This document shows positions 17,852-26,221 of a stretch of DNA of 64,000 nucleotides, one piece after another (the stretch's first letter is position 1; each line of letters starts with the position of its first letter). This stretch comes from Acidovorax sp. GW101-3H11 (GTDB taxonomy: Bacteria > Pseudomonadota > Gammaproteobacteria > Burkholderiales > Burkholderiaceae_C). The stretch lies in NCBI RefSeq assembly GCF_001633105.1, contig NZ_LUKZ01000014.1, forward strand, positions 28,420 to 92,419, given 5' to 3'. The notes below the pieces were generated by a model, which had not been told where the DNA came from, searched no databases, and worked only from the letters and a program-made list of their open reading frames with translations. Position numbers and translations under genes: made by a program.

Positions 17852-18562
17852 TTACTCCGGTGTGCGTGAGGCCAGGGTGACCGGGCCGAGGGGGGTGATG
17901 AGTTGTGCGGTGAGGTTGGGGGCATCGCGCGCCGCAATGACCACGTGGCCCGCCGTGCCGATGGCCTGGCACGCGGCCTGCAACGTGGCGGCCTGCGGGT
18001 GCTGCAGCGTGAGCCGCTGCAACTGCACGCCACTCGCGGGCAGGCTGTCGCAGGGGTGCACGGGGCCCCACTGGATGAGGGTGGGCAGGCAGCCGTCCAT
18101 CAGGCGCAGGCCGTCGCTGCGCACCGTGATCTGCCACTGCAGCAGGCCGTTCGGCGTGGGGCGGCTGGCGGTGATCACGGCGCCGCGCTCCACGTCCAGC
18201 GCCGCCAGGGCGGTGCAGCGCTCGGCCACATCGGGCACGCTGGCCACCCAGTGGATGAGCTGCGGCCCGTGCTGCACCACTTGCTGCTGCAGGGCCGCAT
18301 CATCCATGTCAAACCAGCGCCTTGCGCCTGCTGGTATTGCGGGAGTAGCTATTGAATTTATAGCGATTATCTCCAGGTAGGCGCGCGGGTGCGCGGGCCC
18401 GGAGATGTTGAAGATGCGGTTGTGTGTGCCCATCAGCGGGTGTTCGCCGCCTGCGGTGGGGGTCACACCCAGCGTGCGTTCGCACCAGGCCAGGCCGCTG
18501 GCCAGGTCGGCCGCGAGCACCACCAGGTGGTCCACGCAGGGGGCGTTGGCGATGGTCGTCAC
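17852..18562 (-). CDS. Glyoxalase-like (VOC superfamily) protein
   Basis: 236 residues from a GTG (18560-18562) that overlaps the stop of the upstream PhzF gene (GTGA). The start is supported by the normal VOC N-terminus CVDHLVVLAADL right after it. Further motifs are RTLGVTPTAGGEHPLMGTHN, RAYLEIIAINS and ALDVERGAVITASRPTPNG, as in the glyoxalase-like domain family of uncharacterised enzymes. Residues about 64-82 are encoded by a dispersed repeat. The reaction is unknown; the neighbours suggest processing of a small amino-acid-derived metabolite. Confidence 0.72.
   Translation of the reverse strand: MTTIANAPCVDHLVVLAADLASGLAWCERTLGVTPTAGGEHPLMGTHNRIFNISGPAHPRAYLEIIAINSIATPAIPAGARRWFDMDDAALQQQVVQHGPQLIHWVASVPDVAERCTALAALDVERGAVITASRPTPNGLLQWQITVRSDGLRLMDGCLPTLIQWGPVHPCDSLPASGVQLQRLTLQHPQAATLQAACQAIGTAGHVVIAARDAPNLTAQLITPLGPVTLASRTPE
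18319..18371 (+). repeat. Dispersed AT-rich repeat, copy 4, inside a glyoxalase-like gene
   Basis: The right part reads GTAGCTATTGAATTTATAGC, and the left part TTGCGCCTGCTGG resembles the copy at 50411. It lies inside the coding sequence on the opposite strand and encodes about residues 64-82. The similarity is weaker than for the intergenic copies. Confidence 0.5.
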
Positions 18563-19434
18563 AACAGCACCTCGCCCGCCATGCAGGTGACGCTGCTGCC
18601 GCCGACCCAGAGGGTGTCGCCGTCCTGCTCCACGTACACGCGCCCCGCGCGGCCCAGGCAGGTGCCCTGGCTGGCCACGTACTGCGTGGGGGCGAGGCCT
18701 GCGCCAATGAGCCACTGCGCCAGCGCGGCGTTCAGGCTGCCGGTCACGGGGTCTTCGGCCAGGCCGTTGTTGCCGGGGAAAAAGGCGCGCACTTCAAACG
18801 CAATGCCATCGGTATCGGTGCTGCCGATGACACCGACCTTGCCACGCGGGCCCACTACGCCCACGTCCAGCTGGCCGAGGATGCTGGCGTCGGGTTGGAG
18901 CGCCAGCACCTGCTCGCTGCTCGCCAGCATCACGCCGCGCCAGTTCGGGCCGTTGTCGCACCAGGCGTGGTGCAGGATGTCGCTGCGTGCCACGCCCAGG
19001 CCGCGTGCAATCAGCGCCACATCGTCTTCGGCCAGTGGGCCGCTCTTGATCAGGGGCGGCGCGGCAAAGGCCAGGCGCTCGCCGTCCTGGCGCAGCGGGA
19101 CCAGGCCCACGCCACATTCCTGCACCACCTGGCCTGCCACCTGCGGCTGGCCGCCTGCCTTCAGCCAGGCGTGGCAGCTGCCCAGGGTGGGGTGGCCGGC
19201 GAACGGAAACTCGCGCCCCGGGCTGAAGATGCGCACGCGGTAGTCGGCTCCGGCCGCGCGGCCTTCCGGGGTGGGGGGCAGCAGGAAGGTGGCTTCGGAC
19301 AGGTTGGTCCAGTTGGTGAACTCCTGCATGGCTTCGGTGCTGAGGCCGGAGCCGTCCAGCACCACGGCCAGGGGGTTGCCACGGTAGGGCGTGGCGGTGA
19401 AAACATCGACTTGCTGGAAGGGGCGTTGGTGCAT
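18559..19434 (-). CDS. PhzF-family isomerase/epimerase, paralogue 1
   Basis: 291 residues from the ATG at 19432-19434; longer in-frame sequence upstream is not conserved with the paralogue. PhzF fold motifs are QVDVFTATPYRGNPLAVVLD, TNLSEATF (the Glu is the family's general acid/base), FAGHPTLG and GNNGLAEDPVTGSLN. Members isomerise small metabolites such as trans-2,3-dihydro-3-hydroxyanthranilate, but most have unknown substrates. It is clearly a tandem paralogue of the gene at 19607-20470. Its stop overlaps the start of the glyoxalase-like gene. No other phenazine gene is present. Confidence 0.85.
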   Translation of the reverse strand: MHQRPFQQVDVFTATPYRGNPLAVVLDGSGLSTEAMQEFTNWTNLSEATFLLPPTPEGRAAGADYRVRIFSPGREFPFAGHPTLGSCHAWLKAGGQPQVAGQVVQECGVGLVPLRQDGERLAFAAPPLIKSGPLAEDDVALIARGLGVARSDILHHAWCDNGPNWRGVMLASSEQVLALQPDASILGQLDVGVVGPRGKVGVIGSTDTDGIAFEVRAFFPGNNGLAEDPVTGSLNAALAQWLIGAGLAPTQYVASQGTCLGRAGRVYVEQDGDTLWVGGSSVTCMAGEVLL

Positions 19435-19606
19435 GGTGGTCAGGTCCTTGGAAACAAAAAAGCAGTGAAGTGGGGTGGGCCGGGCACGCCGGGGGCTCAC
19501 CGGGTGTGCATTTCCGGTGGAGAAGAGTTGGTGGTGGCCCGGCCCGCGTTGCGCGCGGGGTCCAGATCGAATCAGCCGCTGGGGCGTGGGGCAGGGCGGC
19601 GCGGGC

Positions 19607-20470
19607 TCATAGCAGCACCGTGCCTTCGATGCAGGTGACGGCGCGGCCGCCCACCCACAGCTGGTGGTCGTCGTCCTGGCGGATGTGCACGCGGCCCGCG
19701 CGGCCCAGGCATTCGCCCTGGGCCACCAGGTAGCTGCGGGGGGCCAGGCCGTCGGCAATCAGCCATTCGGCCAGGCTGGCGTTGAGGGTGCCCGTCACCG
19801 GGTCTTCGGGGTTGCCCATGGGCGCGGCAAACGCGCGCACCACGGCACCCGGCTGGCTGGTGTTGCTGGCCGTGGGGCTGACATGGATCACGCCCACGTC
19901 CTGGCCCAGGTCCTTGAGGCGCGCATGGTCGGGCTGCAGGCCCAGCACGGTGTCGGCGCTGTCCAGCAGCAGGCCCAGCCACACGGGGCCGTTGTCGAGC
20001 AGCTGCGCGCCCAGAATCTGCTGCGGGCGCAGGCCCAGGGCGCTCGCGATCAGCGGCACCAGAGCGGGGCTGGGGGCGCTGCGCTTGAGCGGCGGCGCGG
20101 CAAAGGCCAGGGTGCCGTCGGCATGTGCAATGCGCACCAGGCCCAGCGCACATTCCTGGATCACCATGCCCCCTTGGCGGGGGGCGTTGCCCGCCTGCAG
20201 CCAGGCGTGGCAGGTGCCCAGCGTGGGGTGGCCTGCAAAAGGCAGCTCGCCATTGGGGCTGAAGATGCGCAGGCGGTAGTCGGCCCCGGCCGCGCGCCCT
20301 GCGTCGGTGGGCGGCATCAGGAAGGTGGTTTCCGACAGGTTGGTCCAGGCGGCAAAGCGGCGCATGTCGCTGTCGCTGAGGCCATCGGCATCGAGCACCA
20401 CGGCCACGGGGTTGCCGTAACCGGGGCGGTCGCTGAAGACGTCGATCTGCTTGAAGGGGCGCTGGTGCAT
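19607..20470 (-). CDS. PhzF-family isomerase/epimerase, paralogue 2
   Basis: 287 residues beginning MHQRPFKQIDVFSDRPGYGN, aligned over its full length with the downstream paralogue, which begins MHQRPFQQVDVF. The conserved TNLSETTF, FAGHPTLG and NPEDPVTGTLN motifs are present. A gap of 172 bases, with no recognised signal, separates the two copies; elsewhere in the block, spacings are under 10 bases. It starts 6 bases after the glutathione-S-transferase gene stops. Divergence between copies suggests an old duplication with distinct substrates rather than a recent one. Confidence 0.85.
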   Translation of the reverse strand: MHQRPFKQIDVFSDRPGYGNPVAVVLDADGLSDSDMRRFAAWTNLSETTFLMPPTDAGRAAGADYRLRIFSPNGELPFAGHPTLGTCHAWLQAGNAPRQGGMVIQECALGLVRIAHADGTLAFAAPPLKRSAPSPALVPLIASALGLRPQQILGAQLLDNGPVWLGLLLDSADTVLGLQPDHARLKDLGQDVGVIHVSPTASNTSQPGAVVRAFAAPMGNPEDPVTGTLNASLAEWLIADGLAPRSYLVAQGECLGRAGRVHIRQDDDHQLWVGGRAVTCIEGTVLL

Positions 20471-20476
20471 GGCTGC

Positions 20477-21103
20477 TTAGGAAAGGGGCTGGTCCAGTAC
20501 GCCCCGGGCGCCGGGGCGGGTGCTGACCATGTTGTACCACCGCTCCAGGTGCGGCCGTGCGGGGCGCACCTGGGGCAGGCCCCACCAGCGGTGGATTTCG
20601 CAGCCCACCGGGATGTCGGCCATGGTGAAGCGCTCGCCCGCCAAAAAGGGCTGGCGCGCCAGGTGCGCGTCCAGCATCGCCATCAGCGGCTCGGTCAGGG
20701 CGACCGACGCGGCGATGAGCGCGTCATTGCGCTGCGCGGCAGGCGTGCGGACCCACTGCAGGAACGCATCGCGCCCGGCGGGGTTCAGCGTGGTCTGCTG
20801 CCAGTCCATCCACTGCTCGGCGGCAAAACGCGTGGGCAGGTCTTCGGGGTAGAGGTTGCCCAGCGAATGCCGGGCGCACAGGTAGCGCACGATGGGGTTG
20901 GACTCCCACAGCGTCACGCCCGTGTCTTCATCCTCGATCAGCGGCACCAGGCCGTTGGGGTTGAGGCCCAGGAAGCGCGCCTCGCGCACGATGCCGTACT
21001 GGCCGCCCGCGTCGGTGCGCTGCAGCGTGATGCCCAGCTCCTGCGCGGCCCAGACGACCTTGCGCACGTTGATGGACGACAGGCGACCCCAGAGCCTCAG
21101 CAT
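20477..21103 (-). CDS. Glutathione S-transferase family protein
   Basis: 208 residues from the ATG at 21101-21103; the longer frame upstream only overlaps the aminotransferase gene. The N-terminal thioredoxin-like domain starts MLRLWGRLSSINVRKVVW, with the cis-Pro region NGLVPLIED and the glutathione-binding LWESNPIVRYL. A helical C-terminal domain includes FLAGERFTMADIPVG. It would conjugate or isomerise small electrophiles with glutathione. It lies 5 bases from the aminotransferase gene and 6 from a PhzF gene, so it belongs to the same transcript. Confidence 0.88.
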   Translation of the reverse strand: MLRLWGRLSSINVRKVVWAAQELGITLQRTDAGGQYGIVREARFLGLNPNGLVPLIEDEDTGVTLWESNPIVRYLCARHSLGNLYPEDLPTRFAAEQWMDWQQTTLNPAGRDAFLQWVRTPAAQRNDALIAASVALTEPLMAMLDAHLARQPFLAGERFTMADIPVGCEIHRWWGLPQVRPARPHLERWYNMVSTRPGARGVLDQPLS

Positions 21104-21108
21104 GCCTG

Positions 21109-22314
21109 TCAGCCCTTGTGGCTGCGAATGGCTGCAGCCAGCGCGGCGATGCCGGTGGCGATCTGCTCGACCGTCGAAGTGACGAACGACAGGCGCAGCG
21201 TGCGCGGGTCGGCGTTGTCGGCATAGAAGGCCGCGCCGGGCACGAAGGCCACGTTGCGTTCCACGGCCTGGGGCAGCAGCTCGATCGCGCTCATGCCTTC
21301 GGGCAGGCGCACCCACAGGAACATGCCGCCGTCGGGGCGGTTCCACTCGACGCCCAGGCCCGCCATTTCTTGGGTCAATGCGGCCAGCATGGCTTCGCAC
21401 TGCTGCTTGTACAGCGCGCGGATGGTGGGCACGTGGCGGTCCAGGAAGTTGCCCTTCATCACCTCGGCCACCAGGCGCTGGTTGTAGCCGGGGGTGTGCA
21501 GGTCGGCGGCCTGCTTGGCCTGCAGCAGCTTGGGGTACACGGCCTTGGGGGCCACCACGAAGCCCAGGCGCAGGCCGGGGGCCAGCACCTTGGAGAACGA
21601 GCCCATGTAGATGCAGCCTTCGGGGTTGCGGGCCGTGAGCGGTGCGGGCGGCGGGTTGTCAAACCACAGGTCGCCGTAGGGGTTGTCTTCCACCAGCGGC
21701 AGGTTCAGCTCGGCAGCGGCCTTCACCAGCGCGGCACGGCGGGCTTCGGTCATGGTGCGGCCCGTGGGGTTCTGGAAGTTGGGCAGCACGTACAGGAACC
21801 GTGCCTTGTCGGCGCCCGTGCCCACCTTGGCTTTCAGGTCGTCGATGAGCACACCTTCGTCGTCGCTGGCCACGGCCACCACGCTGGGTTCCATGGGGGT
21901 GAAGGCCTGCAGCGCGCCCAGGTAAGTGGGGGTTTCGACCAGCACGCGGCTGTTTTCGTCGATGAGCACCTTGGCGATCAGGTCCAGCGCCTGCTGCGAG
22001 CCGGTGGTGATCAGGATCTGGTCGGCATCCACATCCCAGGGCAGGAAGTCGGCAATCGCCTGGCGCAGCGGGGCGTAGCCTTCGCTCGCGGCGTACTGCA
22101 GGGCGGCGGGGCCGTCGTTGGCCAGCACGGCGGCCGAGGCGGCGGCGAAGGCCGACACGGGGAAGGTCTTGGGCGAGGGCAGGCCGCCCGCCAGGCTGAT
22201 GATGCCGGGCTTTTCGGTGACCTTGAGGATTTCGCGGATGACCGAGGGGTTCATGCGCTCGGCACGGCGTGCCAGGGTCCAGGTGCTGTTCTGTGGAAGG
22301 TCGTTCAGTTTCAC
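21109..22314 (-). CDS. PLP-dependent aminotransferase (class I/II, LysN-like)
   Basis: 401 residues from the GTG at 22312-22314. GGAGGAG lies 8 bases upstream and the GTG overlaps the stop of the cupin gene (GTGA), which decides the start over a longer frame. Fold type I motifs: SLAGGLPSPKTFP, TTGSQQALDLI, PNFQNPTGRTM and the PLP lysine in MGSFSKVLAPGLRLGF. Closest families by memory are 2-aminoadipate or broad-range amino-acid aminotransferases. It likely converts an amino acid to its 2-oxo acid; the block's transporters may handle substrate or product. Confidence 0.85.
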   Translation of the reverse strand: MKLNDLPQNSTWTLARRAERMNPSVIREILKVTEKPGIISLAGGLPSPKTFPVSAFAAASAAVLANDGPAALQYAASEGYAPLRQAIADFLPWDVDADQILITTGSQQALDLIAKVLIDENSRVLVETPTYLGALQAFTPMEPSVVAVASDDEGVLIDDLKAKVGTGADKARFLYVLPNFQNPTGRTMTEARRAALVKAAAELNLPLVEDNPYGDLWFDNPPPAPLTARNPEGCIYMGSFSKVLAPGLRLGFVVAPKAVYPKLLQAKQAADLHTPGYNQRLVAEVMKGNFLDRHVPTIRALYKQQCEAMLAALTQEMAGLGVEWNRPDGGMFLWVRLPEGMSAIELLPQAVERNVAFVPGAAFYADNADPRTLRLSFVTSTVEQIATGIAALAAAIRSHKG

Positions 22315-22634
22315 TCTCGTTCTCCTCCGGGTGGTCCCCAAAAGACCACCCACGTTACAAAATCGTCCGAAAAATGCTCAAAGCGGTGCACTTGCCCCGC
22401 TGGTACAAAAAAAGCGTCCCCCGCCTGAAAGCGGTGACGGGTGTCGCCCTGCACAAACTCGCCCTGGCCGCTCTGGACAAAATACAGCTCGTCCTGCGCA
22501 TGGGGCTGCTGCGGGTCCTGGCCGCGCGGCGCATACAGCTCGGTGCGCATGCTGCCATGCGCCATCAGCGCTGCAAAGCGTTCGCCGTTCGGGCCGGGCA
22601 ACTGCCGCAGTCCATGTCCCACAGAGGTGTGCAT
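22311..22634 (-). CDS. Cupin-domain protein
   Basis: 107 residues, a single small cupin barrel. The metal-site motif is seen as PHAQDELYFVQSGQGEF, and the second motif as GDAFFVPAGQVHRFEHF. It may be a dioxygenase, an isomerase or a ligand-binding protein; the small cupin fold alone does not tell. It is translationally coupled to the aminotransferase by a 4-base overlap and lies 9 bases after the next cupin gene. Confidence 0.8.
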   Translation of the reverse strand: MHTSVGHGLRQLPGPNGERFAALMAHGSMRTELYAPRGQDPQQPHAQDELYFVQSGQGEFVQGDTRHRFQAGDAFFVPAGQVHRFEHFSDDFVTWVVFWGPPGGERE

Positions 22635-22643
22635 GGTGTTCCT

Positions 22644-22973
22644 TCAGTCCACCACAAACAGGGTGGTGCCCTGTGGTGCTGTGGACCGGTGTGGTTCCGC
22701 ATTGTCCGCCACCTGGTAGCTCATGCCTGCCGTCAGGGTGAACTGGCGGCCGTCCTGCAGCTCGGTGTGCAGTTCGCCGCTCAGGCACAGCAGCACATGG
22801 CCTTTGACGCACCAGTGGTCGGACACATAGCCGGGGGTGTACTCGACCATGCGCACGCGCACATCGCCAAACTGCTGGGTGCGCCAGAACGCCTGGCCTG
22901 CCTGCGCGCTTTTTTCTTCGCGCGGCACGGCGGCCCAGTCGGTGGTGGCAAAGGGGATGTCGCTCATCTTCAT
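22644..22973 (-). CDS. DHCW-motif cupin-fold protein
   Basis: 109 residues. The region VSDHWCVKGHVLLCLSGEL matches the small cupin family named for its DHCW motif, although here the order reads D-H-W-C. Function is unknown in the family. The ATG at 22971-22973 overlaps the stop of the upstream transporter gene by 4 bases. Two adjacent small cupins with unlike sequences suggest that they act on different intermediates or as a pair. Confidence 0.75.
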   Translation of the reverse strand: MKMSDIPFATTDWAAVPREEKSAQAGQAFWRTQQFGDVRVRMVEYTPGYVSDHWCVKGHVLLCLSGELHTELQDGRQFTLTAGMSYQVADNAEPHRSTAPQGTTLFVVD

Positions 22974-23890
22974 GTGGCGGGTCTTTCTGCGGTGTGAACA
23001 GGCATGCGTTTGCCCACGAACACCGTGGCAATCACGGCCACGGCAAACACCAGGGTGACGGCATCCAGGTGCTCGCCCAGCAGCGGCACCGCAAACAGCA
23101 GGCTCAGGAAGGGCTGCACCAGCTGTATCTGGCTGACCCGCACGGCGCCCAGCGCCAGGGCGCGGTACCACGCGAAGAAGCCGATCCACATCGAGAACAG
23201 GGCCACGTAGAGGAAGCCCACCCAGCTCATGGCGCCAATGCTGGAAGGGATCGCCGGGGCAAACCACCAGGCCACGGGCAGGGTGAGCGGCAGGCTACAC
23301 ACCAGCACCCAGCAGATGACCTGCTCGGCCCCCAGGCGGGGCGTGAGGCGGGCGCCGCCGATGTAGCCCAGGGCGCCCGTGGTCATGGCGATCAGCAGGT
23401 AGATGTTGGCCGCACCCAGGTACAGGCCACCCGCACGCCACACCATGAAACCCAGCACCAGCCCGCTGCCCAGCACCGCGCAGGCCCAGAAGCCTGCCGA
23501 GGGCCGCTGCCGGTACCACAGCGCGCCGAGCAAAGCGGTGGACAGCGGCAGCAGGGCGGTGACCACGGCACCGTGGGTGCTGGGCACATGGCGCAATGCC
23601 AGCGCCAGGAACAGCGGGAAGCCCACGATCACCCCAAAGGCCGTGATGCCCAGCAGGGGCCATTCGGCCCGCGTGGGCCGGTTCAGGCGCCCTTGTGCGT
23701 GCTGCCACAGCAGGTAGCCGATGGACAGCAGCCCGGCCACGGCGGCCCGCCCGAAGGTGACAAACCAGGGGGACAGCTGCGGCGCGTCGGTGGAGCCCAC
23801 CGCCAGCCGTGTCATGGGCAGGGTGGCGGCAAACAGCGTGACGCCGACCAGGCCCCAGAGCAGGGCTTCTTTTTCCTGTGAGCGGTTCAT
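22970..23890 (-). CDS. EamA-family (DMT) transporter
   Basis: 306 residues with ten predicted membrane helices in two EamA repeats. Examples of the helices are VTLFAATLPMTRLAVG at the start and RVSQIQLVQPFLSLLFAVPLLGEHL near the end of the second repeat. Proteins of this family move amino acids or other small metabolites across the inner membrane, often outward. Both ends overlap neighbours by 4 bases, so it is coupled to the LysE gene before it and the cupin after it. Confidence 0.87.
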   Translation of the reverse strand: MNRSQEKEALLWGLVGVTLFAATLPMTRLAVGSTDAPQLSPWFVTFGRAAVAGLLSIGYLLWQHAQGRLNRPTRAEWPLLGITAFGVIVGFPLFLALALRHVPSTHGAVVTALLPLSTALLGALWYRQRPSAGFWACAVLGSGLVLGFMVWRAGGLYLGAANIYLLIAMTTGALGYIGGARLTPRLGAEQVICWVLVCSLPLTLPVAWWFAPAIPSSIGAMSWVGFLYVALFSMWIGFFAWYRALALGAVRVSQIQLVQPFLSLLFAVPLLGEHLDAVTLVFAVAVIATVFVGKRMPVHTAERPAT

Positions 23891-24501
23891 AGGGTGAGCA
23901 TCCAGGTTGCAGTGAGCACCAGCACGAGTGCCAGCGCGCGGTTGAACCACAGCAGGCGTGCGCCTTGCGCCAGCCACTGGCGCAACAGCGAGCCGACCAG
24001 CGCGTAGACGAAGTTGCTGGTGAAGGCAAACACCATCATCACGCCGCAGATGATGGCCAGGCGCTCGCCCGGGTTGGCAGCGGGCTGCCCGGCGGCATTG
24101 ACCACCCAGCCCGCGCTGAGCGTGAGTGCCAGCATCCAGGCCTTGATGTTCACGAACTGCAGGCCCACGCCCTGCCAGAAGGTCACGTTGAGGCGGTTGC
24201 TGTCCACTTCGGTCAGCTGCCCGGCGCGGCTGAGCTTGAAAGCCAGCCACAGCATGTAGGCCACGCCCAGCAACGTGACGGCCCAGCGCAGCGCAGGCAC
24301 GCCGGTGATGAGCGCCCCCAGGCCCAGGCCGCTGCCCAGCATGAGCAATGTCCAGCCAGCGGGCACGGCCAGGCAAAAGCGCAGCGCGCGCTTGAGGCCC
24401 AGGTTGGCCGCCAGTGCGGTGGACAAGGTGGTGTTGGGCCCCGGCGAAAAGCTCATGGCGGTGCAAAACAGCAGCAGGGCAGTGAGTTCGGCGGCGCTCA
24501 T
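23887..24501 (-). CDS. LysE-family amino-acid exporter (second of two)
   Basis: 204 residues, about six membrane segments. The N-terminal signature SFSPGPNTTLSTALAANLGLKRA and the loop FVNIKAWMLALTLSAGW are typical of LysE/RhtB exporters, but the protein is only distantly like the one at 17205-17846. It is the first gene of the minus-strand block, divergent from the MocR regulator, and so probably carries the block's promoter. Confidence 0.85.
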   Translation of the reverse strand: MSAAELTALLLFCTAMSFSPGPNTTLSTALAANLGLKRALRFCLAVPAGWTLLMLGSGLGLGALITGVPALRWAVTLLGVAYMLWLAFKLSRAGQLTEVDSNRLNVTFWQGVGLQFVNIKAWMLALTLSAGWVVNAAGQPAANPGERLAIICGVMMVFAFTSNFVYALVGSLLRQWLAQGARLLWFNRALALVLVLTATWMLTL

Positions 24502-24548
24502 GGGGATTTGCAGGGGGTTCTTGTCGGTGGTGTGGGTTCAATGTAATC

Positions 24549-24607
24549 TTGCGAACCAATACATCACCAGTACAGTCATTCAGCGCAGTGCTGAATCTGT
24601 ATTGGTT
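24549..24607. promoter_or_regulatory. Divergent promoter/operator with two perfect inverted repeats
   Basis: The 137-base gap between the exporter and the MocR regulator holds AACCAATACA at 24554-24563 and its exact reverse complement TGTATTGGTT at 24598-24607. Nested inside is ATTCAGC (24578-24584) with GCTGAAT (24590-24596). A possible -35 TTGCGA (24549) and -10 TACAGT (24571), 16 bases apart, point towards the regulator and overlap the left arm. The layout fits binding by the adjacent MocR protein, but that is inference. Confidence 0.55.
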
Positions 24608-24638
24608 GCGAAGACAGTACACCGCCCGGGGCCTTGCC

Positions 24639-26120
24639 ATGCTGATGAAATCATCCACCCAGTCGCTCACCGAGCAGTTGTCGGCCCGGATCTCCGAGCG
24701 CATCCGCAACCGCCTGCTGGCGCCGGGCGCGCGCCTGCCATCGGTGCGCCAGTGCGCGCAGCAGAACGGGGTGAGCCCGTCCACCGTGGTGGCGGCCTAC
24801 GACCAGCTGCTGGCCCAGGGGCTGGTGGAGGCGCGCAAGAACCGGGGCTTTTTTGTGCGCGAAAGTGGCCGCGCGGCCAGCGCGACCGAAGACGATGGCG
24901 CCCCTCCCGTGGACCCGGCGCTGGAGAGCGCCGCTGCCAACTGGAGCACGGCCCACTGGTTTGCCGCGCGGGCCGCAGGGCGCCGCGGGGTGTCACCCGT
25001 CAATGCCACGGCGCTGATCCGCGGCATGTTCCACAAGGTCAGCGACAAGCCGCAGCCCGGCATGGGCGTGTTTCCGCCGGACTGGCTGGAGTCCACCTTC
25101 ATGCCTGCGGCCGTGCGCAAGGTGACCAGTTCGCGCAGCCTGCAGGATTTTTCGCTGCAGTACGGCGAACCGCTGGGCGATGCGGGCCTGCGCCGCCTGC
25201 TGGCCAAGAAGCTGGCCACGCTCAATGTGCACACCGCGCCCGAACACATCATCACCACCGTGGGGGCCACGCATGCACTCGACATCGTGAGCCGTACCCT
25301 GCTGCGCCCGGGCGACCCGGTGATGGTGGAGGAGCCCGGCTGGGCCGTGGAGTTTGCGCGCCTGGCCGCCCTGGGCATGCACATCCTGCCCGTGCCGCGC
25401 CGCGCCGACGGGCCGGACCTGGAGGTGATGGCCAAATACTGCGAGGTGCACAAGCCCAAGCTGTATGTGAGCGTGAGCGTGTTCCACAACCCCACGGGCT
25501 ACTGCCTCACGCCGGGCAGCGCGCACCGGATTCTGCAACTGGCCAACCAGCACAACTTCCATGTGGTGGAGGACGACACCTACAGCCACATCGCGCCCGA
25601 GCACGCCACGCGCCTCACCGCGCTCGATGGCCTGCAGCGCACCATCTACGTGAGCGGCTTTGCCAAGATCCTCGCGCCCAACTGGCGCATCGGCTACCTG
25701 GCCGCGCCGCCCACGCTGGTGGAGCAGTTGCTCGACACCAAGCTGCTGGCCACACTCACCACCCCTGCGCTGCTCGAAAAGGCCCTGGCCCTGTGCATCG
25801 AGCAAGGCCAGCTGCGCCGCCACTCCGAGCGCATCCGCACCCGGCTGGATGCGGCGCGTGCGCGCAGCGTGAAGCTGGCGCTCAGCGCAGGCTGCAGCTT
25901 TGCGGCCGAGCCGGTGGGCCTGTTTGGCTGGGTGGAGACGGGGGTGGACACCGACGCCCTGTCACAGCGCATGCTGGACGAGGGCTACCTGCTCGCGCCC
26001 GGCGCTTTGTTCCATGCAGAGCGCAAGCCCAGCACGCTCATGCGCATCAACTTTGCGACCACGCAGGATGCGGCGTTCTGGCGCATCTTTGAGCGCGTGC
26101 GGGCTGAGAAGGGGCGGTGA
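24639..26120 (+). CDS. MocR-type transcriptional regulator (GntR domain plus aminotransferase domain)
   Basis: 493 residues from the ATG at 24639; an upstream in-frame ATG would lie inside the operator. The N-terminal winged helix of the GntR family spans about residues 10-75 (PGARLPSVRQCAQQNGVSPS). A linker leads to a fold type I aminotransferase domain with NPTGYC and the PLP lysine K343 in SGFAKILAP. MocR proteins sense an amino acid or PLP compound through the second domain and usually control a divergent gene. Here that is the eleven-gene block opened by a LysE exporter. Confidence 0.88.
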   Translation: MLMKSSTQSLTEQLSARISERIRNRLLAPGARLPSVRQCAQQNGVSPSTVVAAYDQLLAQGLVEARKNRGFFVRESGRAASATEDDGAPPVDPALESAAANWSTAHWFAARAAGRRGVSPVNATALIRGMFHKVSDKPQPGMGVFPPDWLESTFMPAAVRKVTSSRSLQDFSLQYGEPLGDAGLRRLLAKKLATLNVHTAPEHIITTVGATHALDIVSRTLLRPGDPVMVEEPGWAVEFARLAALGMHILPVPRRADGPDLEVMAKYCEVHKPKLYVSVSVFHNPTGYCLTPGSAHRILQLANQHNFHVVEDDTYSHIAPEHATRLTALDGLQRTIYVSGFAKILAPNWRIGYLAAPPTLVEQLLDTKLLATLTTPALLEKALALCIEQGQLRRHSERIRTRLDAARARSVKLALSAGCSFAAEPVGLFGWVETGVDTDALSQRMLDEGYLLAPGALFHAERKPSTLMRINFATTQDAAFWRIFERVRAEKGR

Positions 26121-26168
26121 GTGGGGCGCGCAGTTCGCGCTCGCTATTTCGTACGAAGCGCCGCGCAG

Positions 26169-26197
26169 AGCTTCGACAAGCTCAGCCCGAACGGTTC
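26169..26197. repeat. Short palindromic dispersed element
   Basis: The stretch AGCTTCGACAAGCTCAGC followed by CCGAACGG includes AGCTT-CGAC-AAGCT. It matches, from memory, a short repeat found between genes in many beta- and gammaproteobacteria. It lies in the 101-base gap between the convergent MocR and HDOD genes and may form a hairpin at their 3' ends. Confidence 0.5.
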
Positions 26198-26221
26198 CTG
26201 TCGATTCAGCGTGAGCGGGTG

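Noticed and set aside
18559-20470. Phenazine biosynthesis locus
   Set aside because: Only PhzF-like proteins occur; no other phenazine gene is near, and PhzF homologues are common in unrelated pathways.
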